Both the position numbers and the translations under genes were made by a program. Shown one piece after another: positions 24,589-37,600 of a DNA stretch of 64,000 bases. Numbering within the stretch: position 1 is the stretch's first letter; every line of letters starts with the position of its first letter. Under the pieces are notes generated by a model. The model did not search any database, had not been told where the DNA came from, and worked only from the letters and a program-made list of their open reading frames with translations. This DNA comes from Syngnathus acus (lineage: Eukaryota; Chordata; Actinopteri; Syngnathiformes; Syngnathidae): positions 6,103,001 to 6,167,000 of the forward strand of contig NC_051096.1 in NCBI RefSeq assembly GCF_901709675.1. Direction: 5' to 3'.

Positions 24589-24670
24589 GTGAGTGATATT
24601 TCAAATATTGTTCCTGGATGCTTTATCTTGTCACGTAGAAACCTTTCCATATGTTTTTCCCTTATAGACA

Positions 24671-25064
24671 ATGCCGGTCATAAATGTAGATGACCTGACA
24701 GACAAGGACAAGGCTCTCATGGAAGTGAACCAACTTAAAATTGAAGTGAAACTTCAGAGGTGGTTGGTATGTTTTTTCCTCTACTTTTTATTGTATGAAA
24801 TGAATAATTCTGGCTCGGTGTAATGTGGCCAGTCTTTTAGTATTCAAGGCCAAAACAGACAGATAGGGCGAGCAGTTCTAGTAGAATGATTTGCTGGATC
24901 CTATGGAATGATATGTGCTACGTGTACCCCTTTAGACATCGAAATGCTGTGAGGAGATCAAGGACTACATTCAGGCCGGAGTGGATGAGGACACTCTTGT
25001 CAAAGCATTTCAGAGGGAGAGAACCCATTTAAGGAGAAAGGTGGCTGTGTCCTTTGTAGACTGA
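24671..25064 (+). CDS. gngt1: Rod transducin gamma subunit, C-terminus out of frame
   Basis: Gamma subunit of the rod photoreceptor G protein, normally farnesylated on a C-terminal CAAX box. Exons: 24671-24766 (MPVINVDDLTDKDKALMEVN..) and 24936-25064 (TSKCCEEIKDYIQAGVDEDT..). The MPVIN start and SKCCEE motif point to GNGT1 rather than GNG11. As written the frame ends LRRKVAVSFVD with no CAAX. The next frame holds ENPFKEKGGCVLC, clearly the family C-terminus (NPFKELKGGCVIS in human). A one-base change lies near 25008-25020. In that second frame CVLC is followed by eleven more codons before a stop, so a second lesion near 25050-25060 is also likely. The open frame is 74 codons, by coincidence the human length. 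Confidence 0.85.
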
Positions 25065-25322
25065 ACATGAGTGTTCTTCATATCTCCGATTAGCAGCCAA
25101 GGACATTTTTCCTGCCCTCCCAAAACGGATTTGCAGACTGAGAAGACTAGAAGGGCATAACGAACATCAGAATTGACTTCTTTCTAAATTACATTCCCCA
25201 GCTTCTAGACAGACTATCTTTTCAATTTCACTAAAATTCTTTAGTTTCTGCAAAGGTTGTATTTAATGCTTCCCTCTCATATGTAAACTGAATCAATGTG
25301 ATCCCCCACACACAGTGACCTC

Positions 25323-25328
25323 AATAAA
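25323..25328 (+). terminator. gngt1: GNGT1 poly(A) signal
   Basis: AATAAA in TCAATAAATGTGC, about 260 bases after the GNGT1 stop and before the dehydrogenase promoter. Confidence 0.65.
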
Positions 25329-25430
25329 TGTGCTTGTTTATAACTCAACCTGTTTTCACCAATCATTTCTGAATATTAAAGCTTAGCGGTACCTGGGCTA
25401 AAGAAATCAAATATTTATTACTATTTTTAG

Positions 25431-25530
25431 TAGGAGGAGTAGTAGTAGGAGTACTAGCTACTCCTACTACTCCTACTACTACTAGTACTACTAATTATTA
25501 TTATTATTATTGTTGTTGTTGTTGTTGTTC
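25431..25530. repeat. Trinucleotide microsatellite with hairpin
   Basis: Runs of TAG/TAC, TAT and GTT triplets. Within it 25441-25453 (AGTAGTAGGAGTA) is the perfect reverse complement of 25459-25471, with a five-base loop. It lies about 75-175 bases before the dehydrogenase start codon. Confidence 0.8.
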
Positions 25531-25577
25531 ATCAACAATCTTTTCATTTGACAGTTTAGTTTCCGACGTACTGCTTC

Positions 25578-25589
25578 TGCGCATGCGCA
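25578..25589. promoter_or_regulatory. NRF-1 site
   Basis: TGCGCATGCGCA, a perfect palindrome matching the nuclear respiratory factor 1 consensus (YGCGCAYGCGCR), 18 bases before the chosen start of the mitochondrial acyl-CoA dehydrogenase. NRF-1 sites are typical near the start sites of nuclear genes for mitochondrial proteins. Confidence 0.7.
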
Positions 25590-25606
25590 ACATAATCAAA
25601 ACAACA

Positions 25607-28600
25607 ATGGCGCTGCGCGGTGGCTCTGTGCTTTTAAATGAGCTCGTTCGCATCCGTCCTTTCTACAAATTTGCTCCGTTTGGCTTCCGCTCGTTTGCTG
25701 ACCATGTTTCGTCCCAAAAGGTTGCAAGCAGCACCCCGGAGACCTCGTTCGACCATCTACTCTACACACCAGAGCACTTTGCGTTAAAAGAATCCCTCAG
25801 AAAGGTACGAATGGACACTCATGACATTGAGCAAGTTTTGAGCGTCATGAAAACAAAAGTTTATATATTTAATAGGACATTTAATGTCTCAGTGTCAGAG
25901 AATGTAGTGTCTAACGTTGCTGCAAACAAGCTCGAGCGCATTAAAAGTGGGTAAGAGGTCAATGTGAAGTCACTTTATGAAATACCATACAGACTCCCAG
26001 GTTACCTCATTAGGTACACCTGTACATAGCAAACATTCTACAAATTTAACATTCAGCTGTAGCAAAATTGTTGAATATATACTACATATAATATATATAA
26101 TATGTAATATATAGTAATATACTGTAGCCTTTTTGTTGAACGTAATTAGTTTATGCTGTGGCCAGTCAGTGTATGAACAGTAGAACTGGAAATCAACTCT
26201 GACCTTTTTTTTTTTCTTTCTACAGTCACCAATCCCCAACCGACTGGTTGCAGCAACGCTAAATATTACATCACTTTGCCTAACAGGCATCTGTTAATGT
26301 GTCTTCTATCACGTAGCGTCTGGTTTAAAGAAATATGACTGCATCCAAATACATGTTGTTGTTTTTTTACAGGTCTCTCGTGGCTTCAGATCCACTAGGA
26401 AACAAAATCATTACACTTTGCCCGTTGTTTTGATTTTATACTAGATAGCAGTCAGGTTGTTCGCTTGCCCTCCGCTTTCCAATGTCGGTTTATAGTCTCA
26501 GTCCCCAGAGGCTAACCTAAATCAATGCAGTCTACAGTACATCATCTTAAATGTGCAGTGAGGCTACACTATGTTTTTTGCTTGTGTTTTTTTTTTATCA
26601 GAGAGACGGCTGTGTTTTGATTTGTGAAGCTGCCCATCAGATATCGTAGCTAGATACGCACAACATTTCACAACTTTTTGGTTTTGTAAGATTGGGAACG
26701 TGTGGAAAATATCGGTGCAAGTCTGCTATTAGAGGTCATGTTGCGTGCATGAGGGCTTGATGTGTTTTGTTTGTGGGCGATATCACCCCCTCATTACTGC
26801 CATTCATACAATTAGTCATTTGGGCTATGATACGGCAAAGAAAATAGGTATTAAAAACAAGTCAAAGTCACAAGGACATAATCATTAGGGTAACAAAGAA
26901 GTTGGAATATTTTGATGAAATATTAATTTATTAAAACCTATTGTTTACTTTGACATGATTCTAACCAGTCTTCATGCTTATTCTGGTTTTATGCTCATAA
27001 TAATAATAATGTGACACCTTTGGGCATGTATGGTTTGTTTTCTACAATGTTATTCAATTTTGTTCCGGTTACATATGTTGTATAAGTTATGGTAATTGAG
27101 AAAAAAAAAAAAAACAGTGACTTAGTATTTAGTCTGTCCATTTTTAAAAGCAGACAGATATGTATAGATAAGAAAGGCAAAAATAACAACAGCAGCCATA
27201 ATTAGGGCAGACAGCAGAGACGTTGCGGTAAACGGAGGGAAGCGTACTGTGTGACTAAACCTTCAAAGGATGCCGGGAGGTTGAAAATAAACTAGCACAG
27301 GCAATATGGGAAGGATGAAAATGTGAAAGGGAATACAGGACAATATGTTGTTAGGGCGGGAAAAGGAACTAAAGGCCGTGTGGTTTATTAAAAGAATCCT
27401 CTGTAGCATCATGTAAAAGATAGCATTGTATATGAATTGAGTCATCGGAAATCCCACAGTGAGAATTCAAGGTCGGACTTGCACCGTGCCAACGTTTCCA
27501 CCGCTTGTGCTGTTGGCACTTGGGTGTTTACACAATGAGCAACAAAAGCAAACCATCAATGTAAAACAGGAAGTCCTCCTTTTGAGTGTGTGAATGTCTG
27601 CTTCAATAAAGACAGAACTTTTCAATGAAGGTCATTTAGCCAAAGCTATGTGCATGACCCAGCAGAATTGTTCGGCAATGTTTTCCTCGGTTTTTACCTC
27701 TTATTTTTGCTCTATTGTTATGATACATTAGCTTCTTATGCTGGTTAGCCAATGTGGTCACATTTTGAGTTGACTGCTTTATCTTATTATTTGAATTGCC
27801 TTGTTTCAAGATTGGCTGAATTTGTTAAGTTAGCGTAACAAAGGTCACCGTTGTGTTTTATGTCTGGCTTGCTGCAGGACCTGATAATGCAATGTTCTTG
27901 ACCCTGGCTTAGCACACGAGTCTGCTGATGTGAAAGCGTCGTGGTATGAACACAAATAGTCCACAATAACCTTTGTGAAAGCATGCAGCATCCCTCGGCA
28001 ATGTGCCGCCTGTTTCCCGTTCCAGAGCACGGTTGTCCCTCCCTTTCCCTCCTCAGGATTTGAACTTTGAACACGGATGTGGTTTGACCTTGGAATAATG
28101 GCAACTACGGCTTGTGTTTTTACGGTTGTTCTCACGAGTGCTAAAGAAGGTTTTGTCGAGGCCCGGGCTTTTCAAGGTTATGTTTTCACTTGCTTAGTGC
28201 AGACTTGTCTGAATGGCTTAATGAAAGGGGCAATAAAGAGGAGGGAGTAGACTCCATAATCCTTTCATAATGCGGACGCCTCATTTAGCTCGTCTTATTG
28301 GTTGAGCTTATTTTAATGATTCACTAAATATCCATTCGATGTAAGTCGGGAGTGTAATTTCTTTGGAAAGGCACATAAAAGTGAGACTGCCCAGTCATTT
28401 TTCAAATATGGTGAGAGTGCCTATACTTTGGGTTCCGAGTAGTCACAGAAATAGTTGCTGTTGAAACGTCACAATAGGTTGCTCATGCCGAAGCACTTCT
28501 CCAGCTGTGAACCACTTCCCGATTCCTCAGATGAATCACTTTGCCAAAGTCTAGCCACTCCAACGTTCATTTTACAAACCAATTGTCGACCTGCTCTTCA

Positions 28601-31600
28601 CTCTTTTCGGACTTTGGTTCATGACTCACCCAATCCGCCGCTCTGATAAGACGAGATGAATCATGACGATTGAGCGATTTGCTCTCCAGGTTGAAGATAT
28701 GATGCAAAATTCAGTGGAGCAATTACTCTCGTCCATTGTTTCCTCTTTGCGAGTCAATTGTTGGACCACAATTGTTACACAAGCAAACATGATGCTGTTC
28801 GATTTGACCTTTTGCATGTTGACCTGTGGATTGAGAAAATGCACCACGTCCACCCACCTATGCTGTCCATGGTAGTTTCAGCACTTTGTTCAAACATTTT
28901 GTGGACGCCCATATCTGGGCAAGAACCTCGTCAAACATATTCATTTCTATTTATTATATCCGTCTGAATGCCTTACCGCCATCATCATCATCATCTCTCT
29001 GGCTCTTTTTTTAGCACGTATTTTACTCTTCAATGTTCCGGATTGGGATTTGAGCCAAATGGCACATCTGCTTTTGCTATGTTGTATGTCAGCAACATAT
29101 ACACAATGTGTGTGTGCCACGTATTCTGTCATTGTATTCACCAGCACCGGCGTTATTGATTCGCCGCGTAATGCATTTTCGCAGGCTGCTCTCTATTCAT
29201 TGATATGAAACGCATTTTGTGGCTGTCTGCTCGGAATACATTACATGGACTTTTAGGGTGGATTACCAAGGCGTGATATGATACGTGTGATGCCGTACAT
29301 TTAATTTTTTTCTCTTGTAATGGAGATTCTTTCGGGTTGGAAGAAAGAAAGCACACACGCTTGAATATTCACACAGGTCCACCTTTTCCCCACAGATCAT
29401 CGACCAGGAGATCAACCCTTATGTGGATCAGTGGGAAGCGGAGGGAAAGTTCCCAGCCCATCAAATCTTCAAGATTTTAGGAAACGCTGGCTTCCTTGGC
29501 GTCAACAAGCCAGTTGGTGAGATATGCATTTGTTTGAGCTCGAGAGGTCCACCCTTGTCCCAGTGGCACGTTGATACCTTGTTTAGACACGCTCATCAGC
29601 AAAATAGTAGTCCAACTGCTTTTCAAATGCAACCCGGAGCATGTGTTTTGTGTGGTCGGCGTAGAATGTGTCAATCGCAAGTGCGTGTCTCTGCAAAAGC
29701 GCTGAGACATTTTCTGACACAGTTGAAATGATTCAAAACATGTAGTAATTAATGAGAGTGATTACTCATTGGGCTGCAATCCCAGTGACGTGCGTTTTCC
29801 GGATCACTTATCCATTTTCATGATTAATGTGCAGCGTATCGAAGAATGAAAAGAGGCAAGAATGAATAACGCGTCAAAACATATGTTGAAAATGATAATG
29901 CATCTCGCTGTAGTAGAGCAGCGCACTGGTCCTCGTATTTGAATTGTTTGATTTCATCTCTCTGTGAAGATCAAGCATTCTGATGAACGTGGCTTTGAAG
30001 CGTCCTATCGACTTCCCGCAGCAGCTGTTGGTTCAAATGGAAACCAGATGGGCACCCAGATGTGTCACTGATGGAGTCTGGAGTTGCGAACGACTTTTTT
30101 TTCCCCCAAATGCAGAAAGTCAGGCTTTCCCGCAACGGTTGCTCTGCAACAGAAATGTGGGTCATTTCTCAACTTTTTTCAGTCAGCCAACAATGGAAAC
30201 CAGTGGCCCGTTATTTTGTGGCAATATTGTTGTGAAAATGTCAAAGTCTAACCAACGTCTACATGAATGGGTAGAATGGCTTTGCTATCTTATTAAAAAT
30301 CGGATTCATGTTTTCTCTTATATAGCGTTTTAGCTCAACAGCAGGTTTTTTTTTTGCATCGGGGAATTTCAATGTTTTCTTTAATCCATAAATGAGTTGC
30401 TTTCCTTCATATCATAAACAGCAAACAATCCACACACTTTAAGTCTTTAGGTTTCACCAGGAGTGCCCAGCTCAGCTCAGGAAAGAGAGCTCGCCAAGGA
30501 ATTAAAATGTGCTGAGTGCACACACCTCGAGCATTAGTTGACAGGATTAGAGAACGATGACCTGAGGGACGACTGTGCAAAGACTTCATTCAATTATCAG
30601 GTAGTAGTAAAGAGTCCTTGCGGTGATGCGCCCGCCACGCAACAAAAACAGGAAGATATTTGACGCATTTGCCATGGTAGACAGGAATTACATTCATCAA
30701 CCTCTCTTACATCTTTATTTGTCTTTAAATCCTGAAAAGAATATGGATCCACAGTCAATGCAATTTGCGAAAGCCTTGCTGTCACTTTAACAAACAACCA
30801 CTGGCGTGTTGACGTGACCTACATTTCACGTGGTCCAATTGAAACTACTACATAGAAAAGTCGAGCTTGAGCAGACATGCCCCGTTGCGACGTCTTAGTT
30901 TGGCATTGACAAATCTCAGATTGCCCTGTTTGCACTCTGTTTTACATAACACTTTTAAGTCTCCTAGGGCCTCGAGGAGTCCAAATTATGAACGAAATGT
31001 ATTAAATACAGTCAACCTCTAAACTATGCTTGTCAGAATCTCCTCAGCTTTGGCCATGTATACCTTTTTTTTTTTTTGCAGTCACAGTTTGCGTGTGCAC
31101 GGAAAGTCCGCGTTACCTGTCAAACATGGGAACAGGAAGTTTTCCTTAGACGGCCACGCCGGGGGAGAGGACAGTTATGACCCTTGGCACCCTGCCTGGC
31201 TTCCTCTGCCCTGACAGGGAAGAACCCGTCTTTCACACCATGGCAACGCCGAGCTGCTTGACGATAGGAACCTGGCAGCCAAAATTGTTTCCCATCCGTT
31301 CTGCTCGTATGATCCCCGCTTTAGTAATACTCTGACGAATTCATGTCATCGTTTGGTTTTCCCCACTCACATTACTAACACATGACGATGTCACATACGT
31401 GATCTGATTGTGATAGTGATGCATGCAATCGATCGGTATTATCCATCACCGCCGAAGAACAGCCGATGAGGGTCATGAACATCTGCCGCCCGGCCGAGAG
31501 AAGCATCGAGGCTATAGGATGGACAATTGAGATTTGAAGCATACTTGTTTGTTTTTCCTTTGCTTGTGTATTTTTCTCGGCGGCCCGCTGTTCAGTTTTA

Positions 31601-34600
31601 AGCGGGATAAACTTCAGCGCTTCCTTCTGTCCACATGATCCACCGCAGGGTTTCCAGCTGCACCTGTTTCCTCTTAGTTTTGGCTACCCCCACACTTTGA
31701 GTTTGCTCGGCCTACTCTCGCTCACTTGTACGCATGTCCCCAATTTCCCTATTGTCCTACTAAGGCGCGTCTATCGCTGACAGTGCTGTTCATTATTCCA
31801 TAACTCGTCGGGCGGGTGGCACAGATGCAAGGGTTGCACGATGCTGTGGTAAATTTTCCCCTAATTGCTCATTGTCAGTCAGTGCGAATAATCGCCATGC
31901 ACTGGACATCTCAACTTGGAGTAGTTTAGTGCCAGGTTGTATTTACCAGGCCAACATTAAATGATGATGAGCAAATAATCGACCAACCAATTTAATTGGC
32001 TGACATTAGCACTTTTATGGTCAGCAAAATGTCTCGCGCTTCTTTAAACAACATTCGACACATTTGTGTAAATACGGGTTGTTAGTTTTGTAAGAAAACA
32101 GGCTCTTAAGTTTAGTGCTTGAAAACAATGATGAAAGGAGCGGGTGTGGAAGTGCAACAAAGTGGTGTTTTATTTCACGCTCTTCAAGTCCATTAAATAC
32201 TGAAGGTTTTTCAGTAACAAATAGACATTTATTTTCATTTCATCTCACGTTGACGACTATAATCTGCAGAGAACTGTGAGTCTTGTGCATCCACCTGACA
32301 GTGATTTTTTTATCGATGTCATAAATTGCAACTCTAAATGAATGCAAGAAAGCTAATCTTAAGAAGTGTTTTTTTTTCTTTCAGAGTATGGAGGCTTAGG
32401 ACTGGACTCAGCTACAGTGTCGCGGTGTCCGAGGAGCTGGGTCACATCCGCTGCGGAGGCTATCCCCATGGCCATCGGCGTTCAGACAGACATGACTACG
32501 CCTGCGTGGCCAGGTAATAACCCTGAAAACCTGCACGACTTAAATCCTGTGTTTCTCACCGTCCTCCTACTTTGCCGTCATATCTGTGTGGAGATGCATA
32601 TTTAGCCTTGGTGCCAATCTGCCTCCAACGCTGGTTGGTCTCTTTTACTGCGAGGGAAAAAAATATTCAGTATGTGATCCAGTTGTGAATCACACAACTG
32701 TCTTAGTGACATTTTTCCCTCGTGTTGCCTTTTGCTGTTATTTTCTTGTAACAAAGTGACTTTTACTGACAGGCGATAAATTCTCATGAGTTTAATTAGG
32801 GGAACAATTCTTGCCCGAAACGAGGTTAAAATAACAAGACAGTATTGAAGAAAATGGATGCAGCTAAAATTGCCTCAAAGCCTGTCAGGATATGTCTATT
32901 TCTTTTTTTTCTTTTCTTTTCACAAAGTCTTTTTTGTTGACTTCATAAACCAAACTAGTACTTTGTCAATTGTGTGCTTGTGCAGGTTTGGCTCAGCTGA
33001 GCTCAAGAAAGAGTTTCTGCTTCCCAGCATCCTTGGGGACAAAGTTGCGTGCCTCGGCGTTAGCGAAGTCGGGGCAGGTTCTGATGTGTCCAGTAAGTTC
33101 CTGTCTTTGCATCTTGGATTTGGAGAGAAAATGTCCACCACCTTCCGACGTCTTGTGTTTTTACATTCCACCTGCCGTTGATGCAGACATTAAGACGAAG
33201 GCGGTGAGAAAGGGGGACGAATACGTGATCAACGGCGGCAAGATGTGGACCACCACTGGCACCCAGGCGGACTGGATGTGTCTCCTCGCCAACACCAGCG
33301 ACGGCCCCCCACACAGGAACAAATCCCTCATTTGCTTGCCCATGAATCTGCCCGGTAGGAACAGCGCATCACGCCGCCGCTATCAAAACAAGTTGTCGGA
33401 GGGGGCCGGTTATCACCTTTGCTCGCCTTTTCCCCCTTTTAGGAGTGCAAATCGCCCGCAAGATTGACAAGCTGGGCATGTGGTCGTCGGACACAGCCCA
33501 AGTGTTTTTCGAAGACGTCCGAGTTCCCTGCAAGAACGTCATTGGCCAGGAAGGCATGGGCTTCACCTATCAGATGCTCCAATTCCAAGAAGAAAGGCTC
33601 TGGGCTGTGGCCAATAGTGAGATAACTTTCCCTCTCATTTCATAGCATCCATTTCCCACGAATGTTACGGTCAGCGCTGTGTTTTATGACGATTTCCTTT
33701 GCACTGCCAAGCAAATCAACAAGGAGGTCGAGTTCACTTAAGGTCAAGCCATCAATTTCGGTTAAGGAGGTTTGTTTGCGTTTCATTTCGACAAGCGTCC
33801 GATAATGTCTTCCGAAGAACTTGGCGAAAGTGAAACGCTCCGTGATGGAATTTTTTAATTTAGCCGTTTTTAGTGGAGTGGCCCGGGAGTGGTTTGGAAC
33901 TGCGCTGTGTCATACGGTGAAGTGTTGGTGACATTTTGAGTAGCTACAACTGAGCATCTTTCTCTTTTATGAATGCAGAATTTGGGAACGTTGTGCATTT
34001 TTAATCATAAAAGGAAAGTAGTCCAAAGCAGTCATGCTCACAGTAAATGTTCTCATTTTCCCCCTACCTCTAGTCCTGACGGCGATGGACATCGTCATCC
34101 AGGAGACCATCCAATACACTCGACAGAGGACCATCTTCAATCAGCCAGTCCTCCACCATCAGGCGGTCCATTTCAGGCTGGCCGAGCTGCAGACGGAAGT
34201 GGAGCTGCTGCGCGCCCTCCTCTACCAGGCCACAGGTAAGCTCCAATTATCTTCCAGTTCTCAAATAATGAAGACCATGCCTGAATATCTCACTTGGTGG
34301 TGCGTTCAGCATTGTATATCAAAGGCAATGACGTCACCAAGATGGCATCCATGGCGAAATTAAAAGGAGGGCGCCTGGCCAGGGAAGTGAGTGACAGCTG
34401 TCTCCAGTTCTGGGGAGGAATGGGCTACACCGGCGATGTGCTGGTCAGCAGATTTTACAGGTATGTATCTTTGAGAGAAAATGTGATTGTCAAATTGTGT
34501 TATGAGGACCACAGACTTAAATACAAATAAAATACATTCAACAGATTAAGTATAATTAAACAGAATGAAGTTTTAGCTATGCATGTAGCCTGTTTAAACC

Positions 34601-37600
34601 TGTTTCCAGTAGGGGTGTAAATCGCGGGTTTTGTAACGATACGATATCATATCGATACAAAGAACCACGATACGATATTTGCCGATATCTTAAAGCCTGC
34701 TGTGATTCATTCACGATACATCACGATATAGAGCTCTACGATCGATATAGAACAATATCCTGATTTATAACAATTTATACGCAAAATCAACAAGGTACTG
34801 CAAACTCTTTATTTAGGAAATTACAAAGTGCTTCCAAACGAATGAAAGGGGAGCGAATTTCCTCGTCTTCTTGGACACTAGCCATAGCACCAGCCCAGGA
34901 GCCGCGTAGTTGTCGGCTCCCCTTTCACATGCCTGCTCTGCTCTGCTCTGCTCACAACACGCCGCGCACTGCTCCCGGAAAGAGGAAGCAAGCAACAATG
35001 AACTGGATTTCAAAATAAAGTCGCGTCCAATGTCCGAGGTCAAAAACGGGCGATATAGATCGATGTTTACGTTTAGCATCGATGCCAACAAATCGTAGAG
35101 CATTATAACGATTAATCGATGTGTATCGATGAATCGTTACACCCCTAGTTTCAAACTACTTTTAGGGTTTCTAAGAATAGGGTTTCTAACTAGGCTTTCA
35201 AAACTAGGGTTAGGGTTTCCGACCAGGGTTTCCAAGGAGTTTTGCCATTGCTAATTAGGGTTTCAAACTAGGGTTAGGGTTTCCGACTAGGGTTTTAAAC
35301 CAAGGTTAGGGTTACAAACTAGGTTTTAAAGCTAGGCTTAAGGTTTCCAACGAGGCTTTCAAACTACTTTTAGGGTTTCTAAGATTAGGGTTTCTAACTA
35401 GGCTTTCAAACTAGGGTTAGGGTTTTCGACTAGGGTTTCCAAAATTAGGGTTAGGATTAGGGTTGGGGTTAGGGTTTCTAACTAGGCTTTCAAAACTAGG
35501 GTTAGGGTTAGACTTAGAGTTAGGGTTAGGGTTAGAGTTAGGGTTAGGGTTACTAACTAGGCTTTCAAAACTAGAGTTAGGGTTAGGGTTTCTAACTAGG
35601 CTTTCAAAACTAGGGTTAGGGTTTCCGACTAGGGTTTCCAAGGAGTTTTGCCATCGCTAATTAGGGTTTCAAACTAGGCTCAGGGTTTCCGACTAGGGTT
35701 TTAAACCAAGGTTAGGGTTTCAAACTAGGTTTTAAAGCTAGGGTTAGGGTTTCCAACGAGGGTTTCAAACTACTTTTAGGGTTTCTAAGATTGGGGTTTC
35801 TAACTAGGCTTTCAAAACTAGGGTTAGGGTTTTCGACTAGGGTTTCCAAAATTAGGGTTAGGATTAGGGTTGGGGTTAGGGTTTCTAACTAGGCTTTCAA
35901 AACGAGGGTTAGGGTTAGGGTTAGAGTTAGAGTTAGAGTTAGGGTTAGGGTTAGGGTTAGGGTTACTAACTAGGCTTTCAAAACTAGAGTTAGGGTTAGG
36001 GTTTCTAACTAGGCTTTCAAAACTAGGGTTAGGGTTTCCGACTAGGGTTTCCAAGGAGTTTTGCCATCGCTAATTAGGGTTTCAAACTAGGCTCAGGGTT
36101 TCCGACTAGGGTTTTAAACCAAGGTTAGGGTTTCAAACTAGGTTTTAAAGCTAGGGTTAGGGTTTCCAACGAGGTTTTCAAACTACTTTTAGGGTTTCTA
36201 AGATTGGGGTTTCTAACTAGGCTTTCAAAACTAGGGTTAGGGTTTTCGACTAGGGTTTCCAAAGTTAGGGTTAGGGTTAGGGTTAGGATTAGGGTTGGGG
36301 TTAGGGTTTCTAACTAGGCTTTCAAAACTAGGGTTAGGGTTAGGGTTAGAGTTAGGGTTAGGGTTACTAACTAGGCTTTCAAAACTAGAGTTAGGGTTAG
36401 GGTTAGGGTTTCTAACTAGGCTTTCAAAACTAGGGTTAGGGTTTCCGACTAGGGTTTCCAAGGAGTTTTGCCATCGCTAATTAGGGTTTCAAACTAGGCT
36501 CAGGGTTTCCGACTAGGGTTTTAAACCAAGGTTAGGGTTTCAAACTAGGTTTTAAAGCTAGGGTTAGGGTTTCCAACGAGGGTTTCAAACTACTTTTATG
36601 GTTTCTAAGATCAGGGTTTCTAACTAGGCTTTCAAAACGAGGGTTAGGGTTTCCGACCAGGGTTTCCAAGGAGTTTTGCCATTGCTAATTAGGGTTTCAA
36701 ACTAGGGTTAGGGTTTCCGACTAGGGTTTTAAACCAAGGTTAGGGTTACAAACTAGGTTTTAAAGCTAGGCTTAAGGTTTCCAACGAGGCTTTCAAACTA
36801 CTTTTAGGGTTTCTAAGATTAGGGTTTCTAACTAGGCTTTCAAAACTAGGGTTAGGGTTTTCGACTAGGGTTTCCAAAATTAGGGTTAGGATTAGGGTTG
36901 GGGTTAGGGTTTCTAACTAGGCTTTCAAAACTAGGGTTAGGGTTAGACTTAGAGTTAGGGTTAGGGTTAGAGTTAGAGTTAGGGTTAGGGTTACTAACTA
37001 GGCTTTCAAAACTAGAGTTAGGGTTAGGGTTTCTAACTAGGCTTTCAAAACTAGGGTTAGGGTTTCCGACTAGGGTTTCCAAGGAGTTTTGCCATCGCTA
37101 ATTAGGGTTTCAAACTAGGCTCAGGGTTTCCGACTAGGGTTTTAAACCAAGGTTAGGGTTTCAAACTAGGTTTTAAAGCTAGGGTTAGGGTTTCCAACGA
37201 GGGTTTCAAACTACTTTTAGGGTTTCTAAGATTGGGGTTTCTAACTAGGCTTTCAAAACTAGGGTTAGGGTTTTCGACTAGGGTTTCCAAAATTAGGGTT
37301 AGGATTAGGGTTGGGGTTAGGGTTTCTAACTAGGCTTTCAAAACGAGGGTTAGGGTTAGGGTTAGAGTTAGAGTTAGGGTTAGGGTTAGGGTTAGGGTTA
37401 CTAACTAGGCTTTCAAAACTAGAGTTAGGGTTAGGGTTTCTAACTAGGCTTTCAAAACTAGGGTTAGGGTTTCCGACTAGGGTTTCCAAGGAGTTTTGCC
37501 ATCGCTAATTAGGGTTTCAAACTAGGCTCAGGGTTTCCGACTAGGGTTTTAAACCAAGGTTAGGGTTTCAAACTAGGTTTTAAAGCTAGGGTTAGGGTTT

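Noticed and set aside
24671-25064. GNG11 instead of GNGT1
   Set aside because: MPVIN and SKCCEE match GNGT1; GNG11 starts MPALH and has SKCSEE as I recall.
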